Positions 32,266-41,069 of a stretch of DNA of 53,634 bases are shown piece by piece. Made by a program: the position numbers and the translations under genes. Within the stretch, counting starts at the first letter, position 1. Each line of letters opens with the position of its first letter. The notes beneath the pieces are model-generated. The model was not told the DNA's origin. It saw nothing but the letters and a program-made list of their open reading frames with translations, and ran no database searches. The stretch is from an uncultured Bacteroides sp. (GTDB lineage: Bacteria; Bacteroidota; Bacteroidia; Bacteroidales; Bacteroidaceae). The stretch is from assembly GCA_944322335.1 (NCBI GenBank), contig CALUOU010000005.1:1-53634 (forward strand), read 5' to 3'.

Positions 32266-32637
32266 TTAATTGGCGGCAGAATCCGAAGCGGCAGGAGCTG
32301 TCGCAGCAGGCATCTCTGCTTGAGGAGCAGAAGTCCCTGTAGGCAAATTATACGGATTGGTGCTTTCTTCTTGCTGAGCTTGTTCCAAGATGACATCTCC
32401 TCCTTTAACAGGAGCAGGAACAGCATAGGCAGCAACAATACTCAACACCACCATGACTCCTGCCAATGTCCAAGTCGTCTTTTCCAGAAAATCAGTGGTC
32501 TTGCGAACACCCATAATTGCATTCGAGGATGAGAAGCCAGAGGCCAAACCTCCACCTTTCGAGTTCTGAATCAATACAATAAAGCACATCAGCACGGATG
32601 CAATCACCATTACGATTACTAAGAATAAATAAAGCAT
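32266..32637 (-). CDS. secG: Preprotein translocase subunit SecG
   Basis: A small two-helix membrane subunit of the SecYEG channel. Helix 1 is LFLVIVMVIASVLMCFIVLIQ (about 4-24). The conserved SecG loop NSKGGGLASGFSSSNAIMGVRKTTDFLEK follows. Helix 2 is WTLAGVMVVLSIVAAYAV. Residues 90-123 are a Pro/Ala-rich tail common in Bacteroidetes SecG. It is the last gene of a reverse-strand run, 6 bp after the TPR gene. Confidence 0.93.
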   Translation of the reverse strand: MLYLFLVIVMVIASVLMCFIVLIQNSKGGGLASGFSSSNAIMGVRKTTDFLEKTTWTLAGVMVVLSIVAAYAVPAPVKGGDVILEQAQQEESTNPYNLPTGTSAPQAEMPAATAPAASDSAAN

Positions 32638-32642
32638 TTTTA

Positions 32643-33446
32643 TTATTTTGATTTAGTGTTAATAATCAATTTCTCTAAAAATCTGATTTGGTCTGCAAAG
32701 TAAGCATTTTTTTTTGGATAATTCAAACTTAATTTTTTAATTATTTCAAGAGCCTTCTCATATCGGTGCTGTTTGATGTATATTTTAGCCAATGTTTCCG
32801 TAAAACAGCCATCATCCACCCAGTTCCGCACACTTGAATGCTCTCCATCATCTTCAGGCTCTTCTTTGTCGCCTTTAGCTTCATTCCCGATCCGAAGTTG
32901 AACTTTTTCCGAAAGATCCGATTCCTTGGAATTTTCGTCTGAAGTTTCCTTGCCATTCAAAAAATCATCTATCAGATCCTGTCCTCTCAGTTTTGGCGTG
33001 TCTGACGGCTGACCGTCTTTCTCCTCTTCCTCTTCTTCCTTTATCAAATAGGAAGCATAATCCATGGAGTAATCCAATTCAATGGCCGGCTGAGCCTGCT
33101 CCTCTGGGAAAGAAGACAGAAAGGAATCTATCAAAAACAGAGTACGGTCCACACTGGGTTCCTCCTGCATTGTTTCGGTGAGCGGCGAAAGTTTACGAGG
33201 CTCCAACACATAACGTTCCCCCTCTATCAGATAAAACAAAGCACGTCTGTCAGACACATATAATACCGACCTTCGTAACTCCGTTCCAAATGCAGCATCA
33301 TGAAGCAAATATAAATTCTTCAAGTACAACAACCGCACGGTCTGGAAATAAGGATAACGAGCCACCATTGTACGCAATTCATACAAGGTGTTCCTATCCA
33401 TACGCTCCGGATGTTCTATCCAATCTTGTAATTGTACAGCAGTCAT
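32643..33446 (-). CDS. TPR-type protein between lptE and secG, 267 aa
   Basis: A soluble protein with an N-terminal helical region (1-60), an acidic low-complexity middle (about 125-205, IKEEEEEEKDGQPSD and GDKEEPEDDGEHSS), and a C-terminal TPR-like pair (FTETLAKIYIKQHRYEKALEIIKKLSLNYPKKNAYFADQI). No signal peptide is present. In Bacteroides this gene lies between lptE and secG; its function is unknown. It starts 8 bp after the lptE stop. Confidence 0.8.
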   Translation of the reverse strand: MTAVQLQDWIEHPERMDRNTLYELRTMVARYPYFQTVRLLYLKNLYLLHDAAFGTELRRSVLYVSDRRALFYLIEGERYVLEPRKLSPLTETMQEEPSVDRTLFLIDSFLSSFPEEQAQPAIELDYSMDYASYLIKEEEEEEKDGQPSDTPKLRGQDLIDDFLNGKETSDENSKESDLSEKVQLRIGNEAKGDKEEPEDDGEHSSVRNWVDDGCFTETLAKIYIKQHRYEKALEIIKKLSLNYPKKNAYFADQIRFLEKLIINTKSK

Positions 33447-33454
33447 GCTTTTTT

Positions 33455-33982
33455 CTACCAGTTTGCCACCGTTGAATTGAATATCTGCTCTGCGATGTCA
33501 CGCACCATGACTTCAATCAATCCGTCTTGCACAGCTGTAAGCAACTGGGAAGAGTCATACGTCTGAAAAGCAGAGAATTGCTGGTCTGTGAAATCCTCCT
33601 CATGGTTCGTGTTATTAACATAATTGACCTTCACCGTCAAAGTCAACTTAACCTTAGAAGAATACCCACTGGCATCTACAGCTTCGTTATACTGATTATA
33701 GCCTATAATCTCACCACTGATTTCCAGATCCCCTCCCGAATCAACCATACGCAAACGGGTCTGTTGGGTAAACATATCCCGTAGTCTCTGGTTGAACTCG
33801 ATAGCCAAAGGAGCATATACATAGTCAGCATGATTCTCGAAATCGACAATCGTAATCGTCTTCACCTTATTATAGTCAATAGAACTGATGGGGGCAAGTC
33901 CGATCTGCACGCTGCAAGAGCAAACCGCAAAGACGGTCAACACCAATGCGGCAGTCGCTGTTGTTTTTTTAATCCAATCCAT
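33455..33982 (-). CDS. lptE: LPS-assembly lipoprotein LptE
   Basis: A 175-aa lipoprotein with signal peptide WIKKTTATAALVLTVFAVCSC (lipid Cys near 21-23). The mature part starts SVQIGLAPISSIDYNKVKTITIVDFENHADYVYAPLAIEFNQRLRD, with conserved LptE strand patterns (DLEISGEIIGYNQ; SKVKLTLTVKVNYVN). LptE pairs with LptD to insert LPS at the outer membrane. The start overlaps the end of the sigma-54 regulator gene by 14 bp. Confidence 0.88.
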   Translation of the reverse strand: MDWIKKTTATAALVLTVFAVCSCSVQIGLAPISSIDYNKVKTITIVDFENHADYVYAPLAIEFNQRLRDMFTQQTRLRMVDSGGDLEISGEIIGYNQYNEAVDASGYSSKVKLTLTVKVNYVNNTNHEEDFTDQQFSAFQTYDSSQLLTAVQDGLIEVMVRDIAEQIFNSTVANW

Positions 33983-35201
33983 ATTCTTTTATCTTTCTAT
34001 ACAAGGTCCGCTCTGATATATTCAGATCCTGAGCGGCCGCCTTGCGTTTACCATGATGTTTCTCGAGCGCTTTGCGGATCATTTCTTTCTCCACATCGTC
34101 CAGTGAAAGGGATTCCTCCACATACTCTTCAGTATCTTGAATATCCTCTTCTGAGGGATGAGATCCTGACTTCATAGGCGTATGAAGCAAGGTAGGCACA
34201 GAAGATGAGACTGGTGTCACTGCCGAAGAAGGCGGTGCATAATAATTGGGAGAGGAGGTCTTTCGTTCCTCCATAATCCCATGCACCAGCTTTTTCAGTT
34301 CGGTGACATCCTGCCGCATGTCAAACAGCACTTGGTACAAGATTTCCCGCTCACTTTCAAATCCTTTCCGCCCTTTGTTCCCCAATATGGCAGGAAGGCG
34401 TTGGTCATTGTTTGTCACCGGCAAATAAGTTTTCAGGATAGAGGCATCTATCTCACGATTGGTCTCGATGATGGATATTTGCTCCGTGATGTTTTTCAGC
34501 TGTCTGACATTGCCCGGCCAAGAGTAAGCCAGCAGCACTTGTTTAGCATCTTCTGTCAGCTGAATAGCCGGCATACGGTATTTTTCCGCAAAATCCGATG
34601 CAAATTTCCGAAACAATAAAACCACATCTCCACCCCGCTCGCGCAAAGGAGGGACCTGGATAGGAACCGTGTTCAACCGGTAATACAAGTCTTCCCGAAA
34701 ACGTCCGTCTGCAATGGCTTGCGTCAGGTTGACGTTGGTTGCCGCCACAATGCGGACATTCGTCTTTTCCACCTTTGAAGAGCCAACCTTAATGAATTCT
34801 CCACTCTCCAACACACGAAGCAAACGAGCCTGAGTCGGCATGGGCAATTCTCCAACCTCATCCAAGAAAATGGTGCCTCCGTCTGCTTCTCCAAAATAAC
34901 CCTTCCGCTCACTGATCGCTCCTGTAAAAGCACCTTTCTCATGACCAAACAATTCTGAATCAATGGTCCCTTCAGGAATGGCTCCACAATTCACCGCTAT
35001 ATACTGGCCATGTTTACGCCTGCTGTATTGATGGATGATCTGCGGAAAACTTTCCTTTCCGACACCACTTTCTCCTGTTATCAATACAGACAGGTCTGTA
35101 GGGGCAACCTGAATGGCGACATCAATGGCACGCATCAGCACCTCATCATTACCAATGATGCCAAAACGTGATTTCACTTGTTGTATCTCAGCTTTCGTCA
35201 T
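33969..35201 (-). CDS. Sigma-54-dependent activator lacking a receiver domain
   Basis: 410 aa. The AAA+ domain comprises Walker A GESGVGKE (43-50), the sigma-54 contact loop GAFTGA (90-95), Walker B GTIFLDE (109-115) and sensor residues to about 250. The C-terminal HTH (KRKAAAQDLNISERTLYRKIKEYGLD) is Fis-like. No N-terminal receiver or GAF domain is present (the AAA+ part starts at about residue 14), so control must be by another protein or by level. It lies in one operon with pdxA (2-bp gap) and lptE (overlap). Confidence 0.92.
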   Translation of the reverse strand: MTKAEIQQVKSRFGIIGNDEVLMRAIDVAIQVAPTDLSVLITGESGVGKESFPQIIHQYSRRKHGQYIAVNCGAIPEGTIDSELFGHEKGAFTGAISERKGYFGEADGGTIFLDEVGELPMPTQARLLRVLESGEFIKVGSSKVEKTNVRIVAATNVNLTQAIADGRFREDLYYRLNTVPIQVPPLRERGGDVVLLFRKFASDFAEKYRMPAIQLTEDAKQVLLAYSWPGNVRQLKNITEQISIIETNREIDASILKTYLPVTNNDQRLPAILGNKGRKGFESEREILYQVLFDMRQDVTELKKLVHGIMEERKTSSPNYYAPPSSAVTPVSSSVPTLLHTPMKSGSHPSEEDIQDTEEYVEESLSLDDVEKEMIRKALEKHHGKRKAAAQDLNISERTLYRKIKEYGLD

Positions 35202-35203
35202 GA

Positions 35204-36313
35204 CTATAGTTCCTCTCCTTCTGCATTATCGAGTTTCAGCTTGTCGCTGTCATCCCGCTTTTCATAATATTGTTTCTTCAAAGGATTAGCCCGCATGGCC
35301 TTGTTGCGGCAGCGGTTGCGATATACATCTATGGCCACATAAATCGCCTGACGGAATGAATCCTCTGAAGCAAGTCCCTTACCGGCGATGTCATACGCTG
35401 TGCCATGGGCAGGCGAAGTACGCACCACTGGCAAACCTGCCGTATAATTGACACCTTCATCCATGGCCAACGCTTTGAAGGGAGCCAATCCCTGATCATG
35501 ATACATAGCCAATATGCCGTCAAAGTGTGTATAGTTGCCCGCCCCCATGAAACCGTCAGCCGGATAAGGGCCAAAGCACCAAACGCCCTTCCCCGTCATT
35601 TCCTGAATGGCAGGAATAATGATCTCCTGTTCCTCCGTCCCCAACAGTCCGTCGTCACCAGCATGCGGGTTCAGAGAAAGCACAGCTATGCGGGGAGCAC
35701 TGATGTCAAAATCCTGTTTCAACGAGTGGTTGAATATCATCAGTTTCTCCTCTATCAGTTCTTTGGTTATCGTTGAAGCGATCTGACTCACCGGAATATG
35801 TCCTGTAACCAAAGCTACACGGAAATCGTTTTTCATCAGGATCATCAATGCCTTCTGCCCTTCACCTAAGCGTTGCTCAATATATTCGGTATGCCCCGGA
35901 AAAGAGAATCCTTCCGACTGGATCGTATGCTTATTGATAGGAGCTGTCACAATGACATCTATCAAACCAGCCCGATAGTCTTCAATAGCTCTTTCCAAAG
36001 CGTCCAACGCCGCCTTACCAGCTTCCGGAGTGGCTTTGGAAAGCTCCACCTTGATGTCGTCACTTGTGCAGTTCACAATGCACAGCCGATCGTGTCCCGC
36101 TTCCGAAGCCGAAGAGATAATGCTAAAATTCGCAGGCAAATCCAACGCTTTCCGATGATAAGCCGCTACCTTGGGTGAGCCATATATAATAGGAGTGCAT
36201 AACTCCAACATCTGCGGATCTGCAAACGTTTTCAAAATCACCTCATAACCTATTCCATTAATGTCGCCTTGGGTTATGCCAATTCGTATTTTTCTGTTCT
36301 TACTATCATCCAT
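35204..36313 (-). CDS. pdxA: 4-hydroxythreonine-4-phosphate dehydrogenase
   Basis: An NAD-dependent enzyme of the DXP-dependent pyridoxal 5'-phosphate pathway. The metal-binding histidines are visible in FPGHTEY, FDGILAMYHDQG and SPAHGTAYDIAG. The N-terminal ITQGDINGIGYEV replaces the usual GDPxGIG. The 369-aa length exceeds the typical 330 because of a C-terminal extension (RCRNKAMRANPLKKQYYEKRDD). It lies in the reverse-strand run from rlmN to secG. Confidence 0.93.
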   Translation of the reverse strand: MDDSKNRKIRIGITQGDINGIGYEVILKTFADPQMLELCTPIIYGSPKVAAYHRKALDLPANFSIISSASEAGHDRLCIVNCTSDDIKVELSKATPEAGKAALDALERAIEDYRAGLIDVIVTAPINKHTIQSEGFSFPGHTEYIEQRLGEGQKALMILMKNDFRVALVTGHIPVSQIASTITKELIEEKLMIFNHSLKQDFDISAPRIAVLSLNPHAGDDGLLGTEEQEIIIPAIQEMTGKGVWCFGPYPADGFMGAGNYTHFDGILAMYHDQGLAPFKALAMDEGVNYTAGLPVVRTSPAHGTAYDIAGKGLASEDSFRQAIYVAIDVYRNRCRNKAMRANPLKKQYYEKRDDSDKLKLDNAEGEEL

Positions 36314-36381
36314 GGTCTGTCCTTTCTCTTTTTATATAATATTCGTTACAGCCTTTTTCCTTATCGGCTCATTCTGTTTCT

Positions 36382-37380
36382 TTATAAATCCTCATCAGGC
36401 AATTGCAAGGTATAAAGCGAAGCTTCCGCCTGCCTTACCAAATCTCGTTTCTTCCGACCTGGCGAATACACGAAAACTTCAACTACCACCCAACGACGGT
36501 TCGCAGAATCCGCTTGTGCATGGGAGACAAAAGGTCCGCCCATCATGTCACCCTTTACCCGCCACAATCCTCTTGCTTCCCACACCCGCTTTTCTTGAAC
36601 AAGCATAGGACGAATGTCTGTCAGCAAAGAGTCTGTCATCATATACATCCCTTTTTCAGCTCCAGGAATGTTAATCCTCATCACAGAATCCCGTTTGTGC
36701 ACAAAACCGGCTCGCGTAAGCATCGCTTCCCCTTCATAAGGATAAGTGTATATTATAAAATTCTGCTCAGCCGTTGCGGCATTCGTACTTGCCCAAAGAA
36801 AATGTTGCCCTGTCTTATAAATGCTCATCCGTTCAGGGACATGCACACCGCAATCAAACATCTGTTTCACTAAAGCGGTTATCTCATAGTTGTAGTGCCT
36901 CTCTAAGGTCTTTACCTGCCGCTCTATTTCTTCTCTGGTAAGATAGTCCAATATTTCTTTCCCATTTTCGGAAACGAACTCTGCGAACGAAGTTTCGTCC
37001 GGTGACTGAACCATCAAAACCGCTTGCGGAGACGCATACACATCTTTTGCGACCTTGAGCCTTGGGCGTTCCGCCAATGTGTCGCTGATAGAAACAATCA
37101 AGACGTTACGCGTCTGCTTTAACACAGTTGTATAATCAGACGGCGAAACATACCTCAGATGAAACGAACGCTCCGGTTGAGGCAACCCTGGAATGTCAGT
37201 ATCCAACGCCCGATAAAGAGCACGTCCAGCCGGTCCTTTCCATACTTCCTGATCTGCTACCACCAAAACCTCATAAGCTTGTCCTCTCGAAATGGGCATC
37301 GCTTCTTCCTTCCCGCCTTGGCACGAAGAAAAAAGAATCCATACCAACGACCAGTTCAAATAAAACAAACAGGTTCTCAT
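36382..37380 (-). CDS. DUF4837 family lipoprotein
   Basis: 332 aa with a lipoprotein signal (LVWILFSSC, lipid Cys20). The mature part has alternating strand/helix segments (YEVLVVADQEVWKGPAGRALYRALDTDIPGLPQPE), consistent with DUF4837, known mainly from Bacteroidetes. No catalytic motif is visible. Gene order rlmN-DUF4837-pdxA is tight (gaps of about 70 bp), so the gene may be co-expressed. Confidence 0.82.
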   Translation of the reverse strand: MRTCLFYLNWSLVWILFSSCQGGKEEAMPISRGQAYEVLVVADQEVWKGPAGRALYRALDTDIPGLPQPERSFHLRYVSPSDYTTVLKQTRNVLIVSISDTLAERPRLKVAKDVYASPQAVLMVQSPDETSFAEFVSENGKEILDYLTREEIERQVKTLERHYNYEITALVKQMFDCGVHVPERMSIYKTGQHFLWASTNAATAEQNFIIYTYPYEGEAMLTRAGFVHKRDSVMRINIPGAEKGMYMMTDSLLTDIRPMLVQEKRVWEARGLWRVKGDMMGGPFVSHAQADSANRRWVVVEVFVYSPGRKKRDLVRQAEASLYTLQLPDEDL

Positions 37381-37451
37381 ATACTCGTCTTAGTTCTCCA
37401 CAAAACTACGAAGAATGCACTTATCCACCATAATAAAGTTAATAATTTATA

Positions 37452-38537
37452 TTAATTCTTGTTTATAGCTTCCTGTTTTGCGGTGGAAAGCATTCCACAA
37501 GCCGCGAAAATATCTTCACCACGCGATGCGCGGATCGTGGTAAACAGCCCATGAGAAGTCAAATAATCACGAAAAGCTGTCATGCTTTCCTCGTCTGTCC
37601 CCTGTAAACCAACTCCAGGAATGGCATGAAAACGAATCAGATTTACACGACAATCCAATCCACGAAGCAGCTTCAACAATTCCTTGGCATACACCACAGA
37701 GTCATTGACTCCCTTGAATACGATGTATTCAAAAGAGAGCCTGCGTTGCCTGCTGAAATCATACGCATGCAGCAGCTCCACTATTTCTGTGATAGAATAT
37801 GCCCTCTCCGCAGGCATCAGCTCGCGCCTTTGAGAAGGGATAGGAGAATGAAGGCTGACCGCCAAATGGCAATCACTTTCATCAATGAAGCGCTGAAGAT
37901 TTCGCCGCACTCCCACCGTAGACAAGGTTATCCGCTTAGGACTCCAAGCAAAACCATAAGATGCGGTCAGAATCTGTAAAGCCTTCAACACTTCATCCAA
38001 GTTGTCCAAAGGTTCTCCCATTCCCATCATCACCACATTGGTCAGTTTGTCAAACTCTGGCAAAGAAACAATCTGATTAATAATTTGATTGGCGGTCAGG
38101 TTGGCAGAGAAGCCTTGCTTGCCTGTCATGCAAAATCTACAGCCCATCCTGCAACCCACTTGAGAAGACACACAAAGTGTGGCGCGATCTTCTTCGGGTA
38201 TATAAACCGCTTCCACATAGTGCTGTCCACCTGCTCGGAATAAATATTTCACCGTACCATCCGCCGAACGCATGGCATCCACTGGGGCTTCTTTCCCCAC
38301 CACAAAAGCTTCTTTCAACGCAGTACGATGCCTCATAGACAGATTAGTCATCTCATCAATCGTATCCACACGTTTGACATACAGCCAAGAAGCTATCTGC
38401 CTGGCTGAAAAGCCTGGCATTCCATTGGCGCACACAACTTGTTGCAACTCTTCAAGTGTCATTCCTAAAAGAGGCCGTTTGGTCTCTTTCGTCTCTGAAA
38501 ATCCATCACCAACCATATTCTTTAAGCAATCATTCAT
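37452..38537 (-). CDS. rlmN: 23S rRNA (adenine-2503-C2) methyltransferase RlmN
   Basis: A radical SAM enzyme that methylates A2503 of 23S rRNA and A37 of some tRNAs. The cluster motif CRMGCRFC gives Cys129, Cys133 and Cys136, with the upstream catalytic Cys122 and the C-terminal catalytic Cys347 (FAACGML), the same spacing as in characterised RlmN. Length 361 aa is normal. It heads the reverse-strand run. Confidence 0.96.
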   Translation of the reverse strand: MNDCLKNMVGDGFSETKETKRPLLGMTLEELQQVVCANGMPGFSARQIASWLYVKRVDTIDEMTNLSMRHRTALKEAFVVGKEAPVDAMRSADGTVKYLFRAGGQHYVEAVYIPEEDRATLCVSSQVGCRMGCRFCMTGKQGFSANLTANQIINQIVSLPEFDKLTNVVMMGMGEPLDNLDEVLKALQILTASYGFAWSPKRITLSTVGVRRNLQRFIDESDCHLAVSLHSPIPSQRRELMPAERAYSITEIVELLHAYDFSRQRRLSFEYIVFKGVNDSVVYAKELLKLLRGLDCRVNLIRFHAIPGVGLQGTDEESMTAFRDYLTSHGLFTTIRASRGEDIFAACGMLSTAKQEAINKN

Positions 38538-38740
38538 ATTTTAATTTATAGATGTCTTCTGAGCGTTTTGCATACATAGCTCAGCTCATTGGCTAAGACT
38601 TAAAACAATGACATAAGTATAATATACAGGATCTTATTAACATAATGCTTCCTGATGTCTTCTTGTAGAACATTCAATTCCAGCTCCAAAACACATCCAG
38701 TTCCAGACCTTAGAACAAAGCGGAACATTAGCCAATAGAA

Positions 38741-38780
38741 AAAAGCCGTCCGATATATATTTCTCTATCGGACGGCTTTT
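38741..38780. terminator. Bidirectional terminator beyond ppiD
   Basis: AAAAGCCGTCCGATA (38741-38755) and TATCGGACGGCTTTT (38766-38780) are perfect complements with a 10-base loop and flanking A/T runs. It ends ppiD on the minus strand; the 264-bp gap 38538-38801 otherwise holds nothing I can identify. Confidence 0.85.
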
Positions 38781-38801
38781 ATCATAATCACTCACCCGTT
38801 A

Positions 38802-40943
38802 TCAGAAGAACAGATAACGAGAATCTTTTACATTCGCTTGCTGATACAAATCGTTGATATACAGTTGGCTTGCCATGCGGGCATATGTATTTTCCAAAGT
38901 TGTCTCTTCGGTGTCCGCATTAAAAGTCTCATTAGATTTTTCCGTAGCATAAGGCAGAATGACATATACTCCTCCATTACCCTTGATAGGTGCGCTCAAT
39001 TTATTCATTTCGCCAACAGAAGCATATGCGCTTACACGCGGTTCACTGCTGCGCAACGCGGAGATATAAGCAGGAGCGGCAAAAGTCACGTGCTTCACAG
39101 AGTCGCTTACTGCGTCTGCCAAATTCTTATATTGCTCAAAAGTCGTCACATTAGCAGCTTTCATATCAGCCATGATCTTCTCAGCCTTTTTATCGCGAAG
39201 CACTTCCCTTCTCAGCTCACTCTTTACCAAAGCGAACGGGCGGTAGCCTTCGGGGATGATCGCAGACACTGCCACAGCCAGCAGATGGTCATTGTCTCCA
39301 CATTCATACAAGCCAGAGACTTCACCTACCTTAGCTCCAAAAGCCCATCTCAAAGCATCTTTTGTATCTTTCAATCCGCCAATTCCATGTTCAGAACTAT
39401 ACAAATCATCCTTAGGATATAATCTGTAGCCAGCATCCTCTGCATTAGCCACCATTTCCTCCAATGTTCCATTAGCGGCAATGAATGTGCTGAAATCATT
39501 ATAGGCTTTGTTATAAGTCTCTTTGCTAAACTCTACCGGACGTTTGATAATGGCCACTTTATATTTGTCTTTTACAGCCTTTTTGTCCACCACCTGCAAA
39601 ATGACATTGCCCTGTGTCAACTGCAGATTAACCAATTCGTTTTTTCCTAAAGCCGTCAGGGTGGAAAGATACTTCAGATTATCTCCGCTGACTTGCGAAC
39701 CTTCGTAAACGGCAGAAGAGATCCAAACAGCCTCACCGGTCTGCCCGTATTTTTTAGCAAGATCTGCAAAACCTGCTCCTCCCTTAATCGCTTTATAAAT
39801 GCTGTCTGCCAACGTCTTTGTCTTATCAATATCTTCTGCAACGACTTGGATCTGACGATACTGGATAGAGTCTGCCATGGAAGCCTTTGCCAATTTCTTA
39901 AAGCTATTGAAAGTATTGTCTGCCACATTATAATAAGGGCCAAACACCTCTCCTTGAGACACAGAATCCAATCGAGCTACTACATCAGAAGGCAAAGCGC
40001 GAGTGGTATAGAACAAATCCACATAAGGAGTCTCAGAGCCTGTAGAACGGATAAAGGAAGTATAATCCTTTTGAACTGTGGCCAATTGAGCCGTATATTC
40101 ATCCATCTCTTTTTGCAAAGCGGCCCGATCCTCAGCACTAGCCGTAACAGCTACATCAATGTAACGGATATTTCGTGTCTCAGCATATTGTCTGAATTGC
40201 TCTTTCTTCTTGTCGTATGCCGCCTTCAGCTCCGCATCTGTCACCGTAATCGTAGAATCTACAACAGAAGTATAAGGAACAGCAGCCAGCAGCAAATCAG
40301 ACTGATTCACTCTCCCATCGAACGCATTTTGAGCCTCTACAGGATTGGAAAGAAAAGATTTAGCGATCAAAGCCGTATATTTTTCTTGCAGACGTGTCTG
40401 AACCAATGACTTCTCCAAGAAAGACCAGAACTTGTACATCGCATCGTATTGGTCTAAGTATTGGGCAGGAACTTGATTTCTGTTCATTTTGGAATAGTCC
40501 ACCAAAAACTTCTTCAACATGTCTGTATCAAAAGCGCCAGTCTGGGGATTGCTGAATGGAGTGCGTTGCAGCATATAATGCGAACCTTCGTTGATTATAT
40601 CCTGAAGTTCTGCGTCTGAAACTATCAGTCCCAATTTCTCCGCTTCTGCCTCAATCAGCTTATTGTTGACATAACGTTGCCACACTTCATCTTGTATCTG
40701 ATTGATTTCCGCTTCGTTCAAAGAATTCCGGCCTGTTGAGAATTTCACCACTTCGGTGTATTCTTCCACCAGAGCCTGATAGTCTTGAGCAGTAACTGTC
40801 TCACCATTTACCTCGCCTACATCTTGTGACTGATGAGGCCGCAATACTTGCCATGCATCACCCGCAATGAAAGCAAACAATGCAAGGCCGATTACAATCA
40901 CCAATAAAGGTCCTTTCGACCGAATCTTTTGTAATGTTGCCAT
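38802..40943 (-). CDS. ppiD: Periplasmic peptidyl-prolyl isomerase (PpiD/SurA type), 713 aa
   Basis: A single N-terminal membrane anchor (PLLVIVIGLALFAFIAGDAW, about 13-32), then a SurA-like chaperone domain (VGEVNGETVTAQDYQALVEEYTEVVKF). A parvulin domain sits near residues 335-450 (QIQVVAEDIDKTKTLADSIYKAIKGGAGFADLAKKYGQTG). It assists folding of outer-membrane proteins near the Sec channel. A TATCTTCG element lies ~65 bp upstream (41007-41014), close to but not exactly the -7 consensus. Confidence 0.9.
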   Translation of the reverse strand: MATLQKIRSKGPLLVIVIGLALFAFIAGDAWQVLRPHQSQDVGEVNGETVTAQDYQALVEEYTEVVKFSTGRNSLNEAEINQIQDEVWQRYVNNKLIEAEAEKLGLIVSDAELQDIINEGSHYMLQRTPFSNPQTGAFDTDMLKKFLVDYSKMNRNQVPAQYLDQYDAMYKFWSFLEKSLVQTRLQEKYTALIAKSFLSNPVEAQNAFDGRVNQSDLLLAAVPYTSVVDSTITVTDAELKAAYDKKKEQFRQYAETRNIRYIDVAVTASAEDRAALQKEMDEYTAQLATVQKDYTSFIRSTGSETPYVDLFYTTRALPSDVVARLDSVSQGEVFGPYYNVADNTFNSFKKLAKASMADSIQYRQIQVVAEDIDKTKTLADSIYKAIKGGAGFADLAKKYGQTGEAVWISSAVYEGSQVSGDNLKYLSTLTALGKNELVNLQLTQGNVILQVVDKKAVKDKYKVAIIKRPVEFSKETYNKAYNDFSTFIAANGTLEEMVANAEDAGYRLYPKDDLYSSEHGIGGLKDTKDALRWAFGAKVGEVSGLYECGDNDHLLAVAVSAIIPEGYRPFALVKSELRREVLRDKKAEKIMADMKAANVTTFEQYKNLADAVSDSVKHVTFAAPAYISALRSSEPRVSAYASVGEMNKLSAPIKGNGGVYVILPYATEKSNETFNADTEETTLENTYARMASQLYINDLYQQANVKDSRYLFF

Positions 40944-41069
40944 TTTTGTTAATCTGAATTTATTTGTTCTACTTTTATTATCGTTCTACTTTTTTATTTT
41001 AGCGCACGAAGATACAAAAAATGCCAATACCCTTCTATTTATTCACAAAAAAAATACGTAAAACACAAG

